A stretch of 13,681 nucleotides of DNA, taken from positions 1 through 13,681 of the forward strand of contig DATIKM010000146.1 of the NCBI GenBank assembly GCA_035477595.1, given 5' to 3'. Position numbers and translations under genes: made by a program. The notes beneath the pieces were generated by a model, which saw only the letters and a program-made list of their open reading frames with translations, searched no databases and had not been told where the DNA came from. The stretch is from DATIKM01 sp035477595. GTDB taxonomy: Bacteria; Armatimonadota; Chthonomonadetes; Chthonomonadales; CAJBBX01. Of this stretch, positions 1 through 6,414 are shown in pieces; within the stretch, counting starts at the first letter, position 1, and every line of letters starts with the position of its first letter.

Positions 1-1
1 C

Positions 2-484
2 GGTGCGCAGGGAGACGCGGAATCGGCCGTGCTGCCGGCCATGGTGGCGCCGGAGACGTTCGACCTGGTTCCAACCACCGGTGCGGTCCGCCGGAAGGGG
101 CCGTACCGGGCAGTGGTTGCGCTTAGGCCAGGCGGTGAGCAGCGAGCCGTAGAGGAAGCGCGACGGTGGTGCCCGTTCGCCCCCGAGACCGGAGCGCCGC
201 TGCAGGTGCGCCGCCGGGCGACGGACGGCGCGTGGGTCGTGGCGGTCTACAACCCGCGCGGCGCCCGGCGCGCCGACCCGTTCGGGTCGGGGTGCGCGCT
301 GGACCCCGCCTGCGCACTGCGCGAGCGGCTCACCCCGCGCTTCCGCGTGCGCTCGGCGCGCGCGCTGGCCGCCTGGCCCGCCGGCAGCCGCGTCGGGGTT
401 CGGCGCGGCGCGGTGGAGTGCGTCGTCGGGCCGGGCGGGCTGGTGGTGGCGGAGATCGCGGGCGACCCGTGGCCCGGCCCGTAG
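2..484 (+). CDS. C-terminal part of an unrecognised protein, possibly the beta-sandwich end of a carbohydrate-active enzyme
   Basis: The reading frame is open from the left edge of the window to a TAG stop, with no upstream stop, so this is the 3' end of a longer gene. A GTG at 29 could be read as a start but has no convincing ribosome binding site. About 160 residues are visible. They are rich in Arg, Ala, Val and Gly and have alternating hydrophobic strands, including AWVVAVYNPRGARR and a final GGLVVAEIAGD. This short-strand pattern with a terminal 'G-hydrophobic-E-I' resembles the C-terminal all-beta domain that closes many glycosidase-type proteins. That is a resemblance only; I do not recognise the family. 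The gene ends 13 bases from the convergent Memo-family gene. The sugar-related genes further right make a glycan role plausible, but it is unproven. Confidence 0.6.
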   Translation, partial: GAQGDAESAVLPAMVAPETFDLVPTTGAVRRKGPYRAVVALRPGGEQRAVEEARRWCPFAPETGAPLQVRRRATDGAWVVAVYNPRGARRADPFGSGCALDPACALRERLTPRFRVRSARALAAWPAGSRVGVRRGAVECVVGPGGLVVAEIAGDPWPGP

Positions 485-497
485 CCCCGCGCATTCC

Positions 498-1301
498 TCA
501 GGCGGCAGCAGGGGCGGGCACCGTGGCGAACGCCCCGTATCCTACCACGCGGTCGCCTATGCCCGCTGTGTCGCCGGAGTGACGAAGGTCCACGCAGCGG
601 AGCGCGAGGCCCCTCCGTGCCGCGGCGAGCGCGAGGCCGTTGAGCGCGCAGGCGCCGCAGGCGTCCGAGGAGGCCACCAGTTCGCCGCGCTCGACGCGGC
701 CGGCGGTGGATCGGTCGCGCTCGCGCGCGGCCTCCGGGCTCAGTCCGTGGGACAGGTCTGTTGACACGACGACGGCCGCAGCCGGGTCATCGAGCGCGCG
801 CTCGATGAGCGCCGCGGCCTCCTCGGGCAGGGAGGCGTTCAGCAGGAGCGGGACGATGCGCACCTCGCCGAGCGACATTCGGACGAACGGAAGCTGCACC
901 TCGATGCTGTGCTCCCTCGCGTGCGCGGCGTCGTGCCACTCGGCAAGGCCATCGCGCACGAGGTCTGCCAGCGTCTCGCCGTCGACGGGCGCCTCGCCGA
1001 GGGGCCCGGCGAAGGCGCCCTGGGTGGGCGCGGCCGGCATGGGGCAGAGAGTGTCGTGGCACGGCCCGAGCACCCAGACGGTCCGCACGGTCCCGCGCGC
1101 CACCGCCAGCCGTGCGTACGCGGAGCCCGCCACCGCGCCGGAGTAGACGTAGCCGGCATGCGGGGCCACGATGGCGCGCGGCGCGGCCTCCGGGCTGGCC
1201 GGCCGGCCCTCCGCCAGGCAGTGCTCGACGACGAGGAGCAGGGCGTCCGAGCGGGCGGGGTAGAAGCTTCCCGCCCATACGGAGCGGCGTATACTGTGCA
1301 T
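498..1301 (-). CDS. amrB: AmmeMemoRadiSam system protein B (Memo family, class III dioxygenase-like fold)
   Basis: This is a 267-residue protein, the normal length for the Memo family, which is structurally related to non-haem-iron extradiol dioxygenases and is usually cytoplasmic. Visible landmarks in order: the N-terminal VWAGSFYP block, the PHAGYVYSG motif with His48, GPCH with His82, EHSIEVQLPF with His131, STDLSH with Asp182 and His185, and ACGAC near Cys215. It ends with the RHSGDT...GYGAFA block. His48, His82 and Cys215 occupy the positions of the metal/active-site His-His-Cys set of human MEMO1. The ATG at 1301 is preceded by a minus-strand GGAGG (1307-1311) five bases upstream, which fixes the start against the much longer open frame running upstream. 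The gene is divergent from the radical SAM partner at 1335. The biochemical role in bacteria is not settled; the family assignment is firm. Confidence 0.93.
   Translation of the reverse strand: MHSIRRSVWAGSFYPARSDALLLVVEHCLAEGRPASPEAAPRAIVAPHAGYVYSGAVAGSAYARLAVARGTVRTVWVLGPCHDTLCPMPAAPTQGAFAGPLGEAPVDGETLADLVRDGLAEWHDAAHAREHSIEVQLPFVRMSLGEVRIVPLLLNASLPEEAAALIERALDDPAAAVVVSTDLSHGLSPEAARERDRSTAGRVERGELVASSDACGACALNGLALAAARRGLALRCVDLRHSGDTAGIGDRVVGYGAFATVPAPAAA
1290..1295 (+). promoter_or_regulatory. candidate -10 element for the radical SAM gene
   Basis: TATACT matches the sigma-70-type TATAAT consensus at five of six bases and is unusually AT-rich for this DNA. It lies about 40 bases before the ATG at 1335, inside the first codons of the divergent Memo gene. 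No good -35 hexamer is seen 16-18 bases upstream, where the sequence is around CTTCCC, so this is a weak call. Part of the AT-richness could come from the Memo codons themselves. Confidence 0.25.
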
Positions 1302-1334
1302 GTTCGCCTCCGCCCATGCAGGAGTAGCTGCGCT
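1302..1334. promoter_or_regulatory. 33-base divergent start region between the amrB and amrS genes
   Basis: The whole space between the two start codons is 33 bases and holds both ribosome binding sites: GGAGG on the minus strand (1307-1311) for the Memo gene and AGGAG on the plus strand (1320-1324) for the radical SAM gene, ten bases before its ATG. No promoter fits inside, so at least one promoter must lie within the neighbouring coding sequence. Alternatively, transcripts must start almost at the start codon. Confidence 0.7.
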
Positions 1335-2360
1335 ATGGCGCCGATGCCTCTGCGCGAAGCGCGCTTCACGCGCCCGCTGCCCGACGGCCGCCTCGAATGC
1401 TCCGGGTGCCCTCGCGCCTGTAGGCTGCGCGACGGTCAGCCCGGCGCGTGCGGAGCGCGCATGCGGCGCGGCGAGAGTGTCGCACTGCTCGATTACGGCC
1501 GCACGAGCGGCCTCTGCGTCGATCCGATCGAGAAGAAGCCGCTCTACCACTTCCTGCCGGGCACCCGCACGCTCAGCTTCGGGACGCGCGGCTGCACGCT
1601 GGCCTGCCGGTTCTGCCAGAACTGGCACATGAGTCGGCCGCGCGCGACCGTTCCGCTGGAGCCGACCAGCCCGGAGGCCATCGCGGAGGCCGCGGTTCGC
1701 GCCGGCTGTGCGAGCGTGGCGTTCACGTACAACGAACCGGTCGTCTTTGCGGAGTTCGCCATTGATGTGGCGCGAGCCTGCCGGGCGCGCGGGGTGCGGA
1801 CGGTCGCGGTCACCAACGGATGGGTGGAGGGCGAGGCGAGGCACGCGCTGTTCGGCGCTATGGACGCGGCGAACGTTGACCTGAAGGCGCTCGACGACGG
1901 ATACTACCGCCAGCTCTGCGCCGGCTCGCTCGCGCCCGTGCTGGGGACGCTGCGACACCTGCGTCGCGAGACCGCCGTGTGGGTGGAGGTGACGAATCTC
2001 CTCCTCTCCGGCGAGAACGACGAACCCGACGCCTGCGCGCGCCTGGCCGCGTGGGTGGCGCGCGAGCTGGGGCCGCACGTGCCCGTCCATTTCACTGCGT
2101 TCCGCCCGGCACACCGACTGCAAGACCGCCCGCCGACGCCCGCCGCGAGCCTTACCGCGGCACGCTCCCGCGCGATCGGGGAGGGGCTGCGCCACGTCTA
2201 CACGGGCAACGTGTCCGACCCAGAGGGCTCGGCCACCCGGTGCCACTCGTGCGGCCAGGCGCTGGTGGAGAGGATGGGCTTCCGTGTGGTTCGAGACCGG
2301 CTGGGCGCCGGGGGGAGCTGCCCGCGCTGCGGGACCTCCTGCGCCGGAGTGTGGGCCTGA
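1335..2360 (+). CDS. amrS: AmmeMemoRadiSam system radical SAM enzyme
   Basis: This is a 341-residue radical S-adenosylmethionine protein. The N-terminus carries the four-cysteine block characteristic of this subfamily (Cys22, Cys25, Cys29, Cys39, in the pattern CxxCPxxC then GxCGxR). The 4Fe-4S cluster motif is GCTLACRFCQNW, with Cys87, Cys91 and Cys94 in CxxxCxxC spacing. FTYNEPVVF and VAVTNGW follow as core-barrel motifs. The C-terminus has two CxxC knuckles (Cys303/306 and Cys329/332) and ends in a GVW tail, as is usual for AmmeMemoRadiSam enzymes. The ATG at 1335 has AGGAG at 1320-1324; the next Met (1344) would put the site too far away. It is divergent from its Memo partner and 12 bases upstream of an exported small protein. 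The AMMECR1-like protein A is not in this window. The substrate is unknown. Confidence 0.95.
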   Translation: MAPMPLREARFTRPLPDGRLECSGCPRACRLRDGQPGACGARMRRGESVALLDYGRTSGLCVDPIEKKPLYHFLPGTRTLSFGTRGCTLACRFCQNWHMSRPRATVPLEPTSPEAIAEAAVRAGCASVAFTYNEPVVFAEFAIDVARACRARGVRTVAVTNGWVEGEARHALFGAMDAANVDLKALDDGYYRQLCAGSLAPVLGTLRHLRRETAVWVEVTNLLLSGENDEPDACARLAAWVARELGPHVPVHFTAFRPAHRLQDRPPTPAASLTAARSRAIGEGLRHVYTGNVSDPEGSATRCHSCGQALVERMGFRVVRDRLGAGGSCPRCGTSCAGVWA

Positions 2361-2366
2361 AGGAGG
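2360..2366 (+). promoter_or_regulatory. strong ribosome binding site fixing a TTG start
   Basis: AAGGAGG begins at the last base of the radical SAM stop codon and is followed after six bases by TTG at 2373. It is the reason to accept TTG as the start of the next gene, since no ATG or GTG lies nearby in that frame ahead of the signal-peptide segment. Confidence 0.75.
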
Positions 2367-2372
2367 CACCGC

Positions 2373-2918
2373 TTGAGAGAGGGTCATTGCATCGTCGTCG
2401 CCGGGACAGCGCTCCTGCTGGCCGTTCTGGCAACACCCCTCGCCGCGGGTCGTGAGGCAGGCGCGCCCGCTGATGTGCGGAGAGCGGCGCACGCCTACTA
2501 CAGCGCGCTCGTGCTCGGCGACGCCGAGCAGTACATCCGCCACGTCCGCTTCCCGCTGCAGGCGGTGCGCGACGGCGTCGTGTCGGCGCGCACCGAGGCG
2601 CAGGCGCGCGCGCTGGTCCGCGCGCTGACGGACCGCCGGGCGGCAAGGCCGCTCTCCGAGGAGGAGAAGGCCACCGTGGCGCGCCGCCTGCGGGAGGTCA
2701 TCGACGAGGCGCGCATCGAGTTCGTGGGTGCCGACACCGCCTCCGTGGCCTTCCTCATCGGCTCCGGGAACGCGCCGCGGGACGGCGACCGCGTGTGCCT
2801 CCTCCTGCTGCATCGCGGGAGGGACGGCTGGCGCGTCATCGCCGAAGTGACCGACAGCAAGCCTGTACCGCCCGCCTATCTGCGCGAGGACATCGAGCCG
2901 CCCGCGCCCGCACGCTAA
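2373..2918 (+). CDS. exported NTF2-like/SnoaL-like small protein
   Basis: This is a 181-residue protein starting at TTG with an excellent ribosome binding site. Residues 1-25 form a signal peptide: Arg2 near the N-terminus, a hydrophobic run VVAGTALLLAVLA, then a probable cleavage after TPLAA. There is no lipobox cysteine, so it is likely a soluble secreted or periplasmic protein. The mature part has an N-terminal helix (VRRAAHAYYSALVLGD), a helical middle (SEEEKATVARRLREVI) and a closing set of strands (IEFVGADTASVAFLI, RVCLLLLHR, GWRVIAEV). This order and the 'Y..A...GD' helix are typical of the cone-shaped NTF2-like superfamily. No catalytic residues can be assigned. It starts 12 bases after the radical SAM gene and is probably co-transcribed with it, but a functional link is only inference because it is exported and its neighbour is not. 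Confidence 0.8.
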   Translation: MREGHCIVVAGTALLLAVLATPLAAGREAGAPADVRRAAHAYYSALVLGDAEQYIRHVRFPLQAVRDGVVSARTEAQARALVRALTDRRAARPLSEEEKATVARRLREVIDEARIEFVGADTASVAFLIGSGNAPRDGDRVCLLLLHRGRDGWRVIAEVTDSKPVPPAYLREDIEPPAPAR

Positions 2919-3067
2919 GTCGGCAACCACAGGTCGGGTCGGTTCGCGATCGCGACGAAGTCGCCGTGCCTGTGCAGCAGGTTGTGGTGACCGGCGCACG
3001 CCAGCGCGCTCGCGCGATGCGATGGGCCCGGAGCCCGATGCGGGCAGCAGAGCGCGCGTCCTGACCG
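2915..3067 (-). pseudogene. possible decayed 3' end of an HNH nuclease gene
   Basis: The 174-base gap between two plus-strand genes is open on the minus strand and ends at a TAG. The encoded tail reads ALCCPHRAPGPSH, then a Cys, AGHHNLLHRHG and finally NRPDLWLPT. The spacing H...P...SH.....C..HH..LH.HG closely resembles the C-terminal half of HNH endonuclease domains (usually H...P..GG...NL..LC..HH...H). There is no start codon or ribosome binding site within the gap. The frame continues only as antisense of the URO-D-like gene, so if real it is a truncated remnant. The stop overlaps the end of the NTF2-like gene by a few bases. Chance resemblance in GC-rich DNA remains possible. Confidence 0.35.
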
Positions 3068-3092
3068 CGCTGGCCAACGAGAGGAGACGGGC

Positions 3093-4115
3093 GTGACCCC
3101 ACGAGAGCGCGTCATCCGCACGCTACAACACCGCACGGTGGACCGTGCGCCGCGCGAGCTATGGGCGCTCCCGGGCATTCCGATGGATCGGGGCGATGAG
3201 CTGCGCGAGGTATCGGAGCGCTGGCCGTCGGACTTCGCAGGTCCGCGCGCCCGGTACGGGCTTGGGAAGCGGCGCCGCGGCAACCCGGCTGAGATTGGCG
3301 CCAGCACGGACGCCTGGGGCAGCGTGTGGCACGTCGCCGAGCGCGGTGTCGTGGGCGAGGTGAAGGAACCGCCGATCGCGGACTGGTCGGCACTGCGTAG
3401 CTACCGCCCGCCGTTCGAGCTGCTGGATGAGGCCGACTTCAGCCAGGTGGACAGAGGGTGCGCCGAGGAGACGCGCTTTGTGAAGGCGGGCACCGAGACC
3501 CGGCCCTTCGAGCGCCTCCAGTTCCTCCGGGGCACCGAGAACGCGCTCATCGACCTCGCGTGCGGCACGCCGGAGCTGGACTCGCTGCTAGGCATGCTCC
3601 ACGACTTCTCCTGCCGCGAGATGCGCATGTGGGCGGAGACAGCCGTCGACGCCGTCTCGTTCATGGACGACTGGGGCTCTCAGACCGCCCTGTTGATCCG
3701 CCCGGACGCATGGCGAGCCCACTTCAAGCCACTGTACCGCGACTACTGCGACATCCTGCACGAGCACGGGAAGTACGTCTTCTTCCACTCCGACGGCCAC
3801 ATCAAAGATATCTTCCCGGACCTCATCGAGATCGGCGTGGACGCGGTGAACAGCCAGCTCTTCTGCATGGACATCGAGGAGCTCGGCCGGCGCTACGCGG
3901 GCCGCATCACGTTCTGGGGCGAGGTCGACCGGCAGCATGTCATGCCGCTGGGCTCAGAGGCGGAGGTGCGCGACGCAGTGCGGCGCGTGCGGCGCGCACT
4001 CGACCACGGGCGCGGAGGCGTGATCGCGCAGTGTGAGTGGGGAATCGGCGCGCCGAAGGCGAACATAGAGGCCGTGTTCGACGAGTGGATGAAGCCGCGC
4101 CCGGCGACGGAGTGA
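3093..4115 (+). CDS. uroporphyrinogen decarboxylase (URO-D) superfamily protein, methyltransferase-like
   Basis: This is a 340-residue, probably cytoplasmic protein. It starts with GTG at 3093, with AGGAG (3082-3086) six bases upstream. The N-terminal MTPRERVIRTLQHRTVDRAP is the classic opening of URO-D-like proteins and corrinoid methyltransferases. FMDDWGSQ (Asp192-Asp193-Trp194) and IRPDAWRAHFKP follow, then VFFHSDGHI with His232 and Asp234, DAVNSQ, FWGEVDR and IAQCEWG with Cys314. It lacks the FMRQAGR-type signature of true HemE, so haem synthesis is unlikely. In MtaA/MtbA-type corrinoid methyltransferases the zinc motif is HSCG; here it is HSDG, so the cysteine ligand is replaced by Asp234. 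Enzymes of this subgroup often sit beside sugar-degradation genes, but their reaction is unknown. Only 41 bases separate it from the downstream DUF4838 gene, so they likely form an operon. Confidence 0.88.
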   Translation: MTPRERVIRTLQHRTVDRAPRELWALPGIPMDRGDELREVSERWPSDFAGPRARYGLGKRRRGNPAEIGASTDAWGSVWHVAERGVVGEVKEPPIADWSALRSYRPPFELLDEADFSQVDRGCAEETRFVKAGTETRPFERLQFLRGTENALIDLACGTPELDSLLGMLHDFSCREMRMWAETAVDAVSFMDDWGSQTALLIRPDAWRAHFKPLYRDYCDILHEHGKYVFFHSDGHIKDIFPDLIEIGVDAVNSQLFCMDIEELGRRYAGRITFWGEVDRQHVMPLGSEAEVRDAVRRVRRALDHGRGGVIAQCEWGIGAPKANIEAVFDEWMKPRPATE

Positions 4116-4141
4116 CGGCTTTCTCCACCTTGCTGTCCCTC

Positions 4142-4147
4142 GGGAGG
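4142..4147 (+). promoter_or_regulatory. ribosome binding site deciding the DUF4838 start
   Basis: GGGAGG lies nine bases before the ATG at 4157 and supports that start. Two upstream alternatives exist: an ATG at 4037 inside the URO-D-like gene, and a GTG at 4112 overlapping its stop codon. Both lack such a site, and both would bury the signal peptide behind charged residues. Confidence 0.7.
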
Positions 4148-4156
4148 TGCGCCGCC

Positions 4157-6403
4157 ATGTCCCTGCAGTGCCTGCTCGCCACCGCCTTTCTGGCTGCATC
4201 CGGGACGGCGCTGGCTGCCCCGCGGCAGCCCGCGATCGCGTCAGGCGGTCGATCCGCCTACGTCATCGTGCTGCCCGACCAGCCCACAGCGCCCGAGCGC
4301 TCCGCCGCCCGCGAGCTTCAGCGCTGCCTCAGGATCGGCACGGGCGCCACGCTCCGCATCGTGCCGGAGCGCCAGGCGCGCTCCCTGTCGCGGCGCATCT
4401 TCGTGGGCCAGATCAACGCGGCGCGCCGGCTCGTGCCCGCTCGCGCCCTGCGCGACCTCGGTGCCGACGGGATCGTCCTCTGGACCGCTGGCGCCGACCT
4501 GGTCCTGACCGGCGGACGGCCGCGGGGCGTCCTGTACGCCGTGTACGAGTTCCTGCACCGCTACGCCGGAGCCCGCTGGTGGGACGATGTCACGGAGACC
4601 ATCCCGAGGCGTGCGGTCCTGCCGCTGCCGAGGGTCGCGCTTCGCTACGTGCCGCGCATCGTCTGCCGCGAGCCGCACTTCCACTTGCCCAACAACTCGC
4701 CCGCCTGGAACGCCCGCAACCGCGTGAACGGTCACTTCACCCGCGTGGGTCCCGAGCTCGGCGGGCACATGCGCATCCTCGGCTGGTGCCACACCTTCTA
4801 TGAGCTCATCCCCCCGGCGCAGCACTTTGCGACGAACCCGGAGTGGTTCAGCGAGATCGGCGGAAGGCGGACCGCTGACCGTGCGCAGCTCTGCCTCACG
4901 AACGAGCAGATGACCGAGGAGCTCACGCGACGCGCACTGGAGTGGGTGCGCCGCGAGCCGGAGGCCGGCTTCATCTCCATATCGCAGAACGACTGGTTCG
5001 GCCGCTGCGAATGCGCGCGGTGCCTGGCAGTCGAGCGCGAGGAGGGTGCGCCGAGCGGGCCCATGGTGCGGTTTGTGAACCGCGTGGCTGAGCGCATCGA
5101 GCGGGAGTTCCCGAACTTCCTCGTCGAGACGCTGGCCTACCAGTACACGCGCCAGGCGCCCCGCCTCGCGCGACCGCGGCGCAACGTGGTGATCCGGCTG
5201 TGCAGCATCGAGGCCGACTACGGCCTCCCGCTCGAGCACCCGCGTAACCGCGAGTTCGTCGACGACCTGCGCGCCTGGTCGGCCATCGCGCCCAACCTCT
5301 ACATCTGGACCTACGTTGCGCGGTTCGGGGAGTACTGGTATCCGAACCCCTGCCTGCCCGTCTATGCTCGCAACATACGGCTCTTCGCAGCAAACCGCGC
5401 TGTAGGCGTCTTCGTGCAGGGCGACGCCTACAACGCCTCGAGCTGCTTCGTGCGAATGCGCGCCTGGGTGGTCGCCCGGCTGTTGTGGGACCCCTCCGAG
5501 GACCAGACACGGCTGGAGGACGAGTTCCTGCGCGGGTACTACGGTGCCGCCGCCCCGCATCTGCGCGCCTACCTGCGCCTCGTGGAAGCCGCCTACGCTA
5601 GGCGGCGCGACGACCGCTTCATGACGCCCTCGGACGTGCTGGAGGGGTACCGGCTCTTCGCGCGTGCCGAGCAGGCAGTGGCCCGTGACGCGAAGCTCGC
5701 AGAGCGCGTGCGGCGCGAGCGGTTTCCGCTGGACTACCTGTGGGCCTCGGAGCACCGGCGCCTGCTGCGGGCGGCGCGCGACGCAGGCGTGACGCCCTCC
5801 GGGCCGCAGACGCCGCTGGAGGCCGTACAGGCGCTGCGTGACGCTGCCGCGCGGTGGGGGAACGGCTTCCGCGCAGAGGGCCAGCCCGCGGGGCCCTGGC
5901 TCGATAGCTGGGTCGCCACGCTCGCCATCCCCGCCGGGCCGCCCCCGCAGCTCGCCGGTGTGGCGCCTGAGCGCATCGTGGACCTTCAGGAGCCGCACTT
6001 CCGCCTCTACAATGTCGGTGCGTGGGTGGATCTGGTGGACGACCCCGCTGCCTCGAACCGGAAAGCCGCGCTCCTCCGGCCCGGCCACACCCAGTGGGCG
6101 GTGCAGGCACAGACGCCCGACGAGGTGACCGGGCGGGTGCGCGTCATGCTGGCGCTGCGTGTCGAGGCAGACGAGACCGCCAGCGGAGTGGCGGCGTCTT
6201 GCGGCGTCTACGACTCCGCCGCGAACCGGGGCCTGACACAGCGCGATCTGCGGGTAGAGGAGTTGCTCGGCAGCGAGTACCGCTGGGTGGACCTGGGGCC
6301 GGTGTCTCTCGGGCCGGCGGCCTACGTGTGGGTGGCGCCCGCGGCGGGTGCCCAGGGCGTGCGCGGCATCTGGGTCGATCGCATCGTCCTGGTGCGCGAG
6401 TAG
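4157..6403 (+). CDS. exported DUF4838 protein, alpha-glucuronidase/GH20-like
   Basis: This is a 748-residue protein with a signal peptide (MSLQCLLATAFLAASGTALAA, cleavage near residue 21). Residues ~34-150 form the alpha/beta N-terminal domain shared by GH67 and GH20 enzymes: APERSAARELQRCL, IFVGQ, GIVLWTAGADLVLTGG, then GVLYAVYEFLHRYAGARWW. Residues ~185-475 are the DUF4838 barrel region. Key blocks there are WNARNRVNGHF, NPEWFSEIGGRR, QLCLTNEQ, ISISQNDW with a CxCxxC cluster (Cys284, 286, 289), FVNRVAERIEREFPN, LYIWTYVARF, GVFVQGDAY, RLLWDPSEDQ and DEFLRGYYGAAAPHL. A helical linker and a C-terminal beta-sandwich (about 600-748), probably sugar-binding, complete it. The family is thought to act on glycans, but no reaction has been assigned by sequence alone. 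It lies downstream of the URO-D-like gene and ends 11 bases from the convergent kinase gene. Confidence 0.92.
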   Translation: MSLQCLLATAFLAASGTALAAPRQPAIASGGRSAYVIVLPDQPTAPERSAARELQRCLRIGTGATLRIVPERQARSLSRRIFVGQINAARRLVPARALRDLGADGIVLWTAGADLVLTGGRPRGVLYAVYEFLHRYAGARWWDDVTETIPRRAVLPLPRVALRYVPRIVCREPHFHLPNNSPAWNARNRVNGHFTRVGPELGGHMRILGWCHTFYELIPPAQHFATNPEWFSEIGGRRTADRAQLCLTNEQMTEELTRRALEWVRREPEAGFISISQNDWFGRCECARCLAVEREEGAPSGPMVRFVNRVAERIEREFPNFLVETLAYQYTRQAPRLARPRRNVVIRLCSIEADYGLPLEHPRNREFVDDLRAWSAIAPNLYIWTYVARFGEYWYPNPCLPVYARNIRLFAANRAVGVFVQGDAYNASSCFVRMRAWVVARLLWDPSEDQTRLEDEFLRGYYGAAAPHLRAYLRLVEAAYARRRDDRFMTPSDVLEGYRLFARAEQAVARDAKLAERVRRERFPLDYLWASEHRRLLRAARDAGVTPSGPQTPLEAVQALRDAAARWGNGFRAEGQPAGPWLDSWVATLAIPAGPPPQLAGVAPERIVDLQEPHFRLYNVGAWVDLVDDPAASNRKAALLRPGHTQWAVQAQTPDEVTGRVRVMLALRVEADETASGVAASCGVYDSAANRGLTQRDLRVEELLGSEYRWVDLGPVSLGPAAYVWVAPAAGAQGVRGIWVDRIVLVRE

Positions 6404-6414
6404 AGGGGGGTGCG

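Noticed and set aside
2980..3060. Small inverted repeats (for example GGGC/GCCC around 3025-3040) as a terminator after the NTF2-like gene
   Set aside because: The stem is only four bases with poor extension and no U-tract.
1302..3077. Very long minus-strand open frame extending upstream from the Memo gene
   Set aside because: It runs antisense to the radical SAM and NTF2-like genes, both with strong family motifs and start signals. The Memo homology and ribosome binding site put the real start at 1301. Long shadow frames are expected in GC-rich DNA.
3093..4115. Identification as haem-pathway HemE
   Set aside because: The HemE FMRQAGR-type signature and its substrate arginine block are absent near the N-terminus, and the gene context is glycan-related.
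4112..4156. Earlier GTG start for DUF4838 overlapping the URO-D-like stop codon
   Set aside because: It lacks a ribosome binding site and would put about 15 extra residues in front of a good signal peptide; the ATG at 4157 has GGGAGG.
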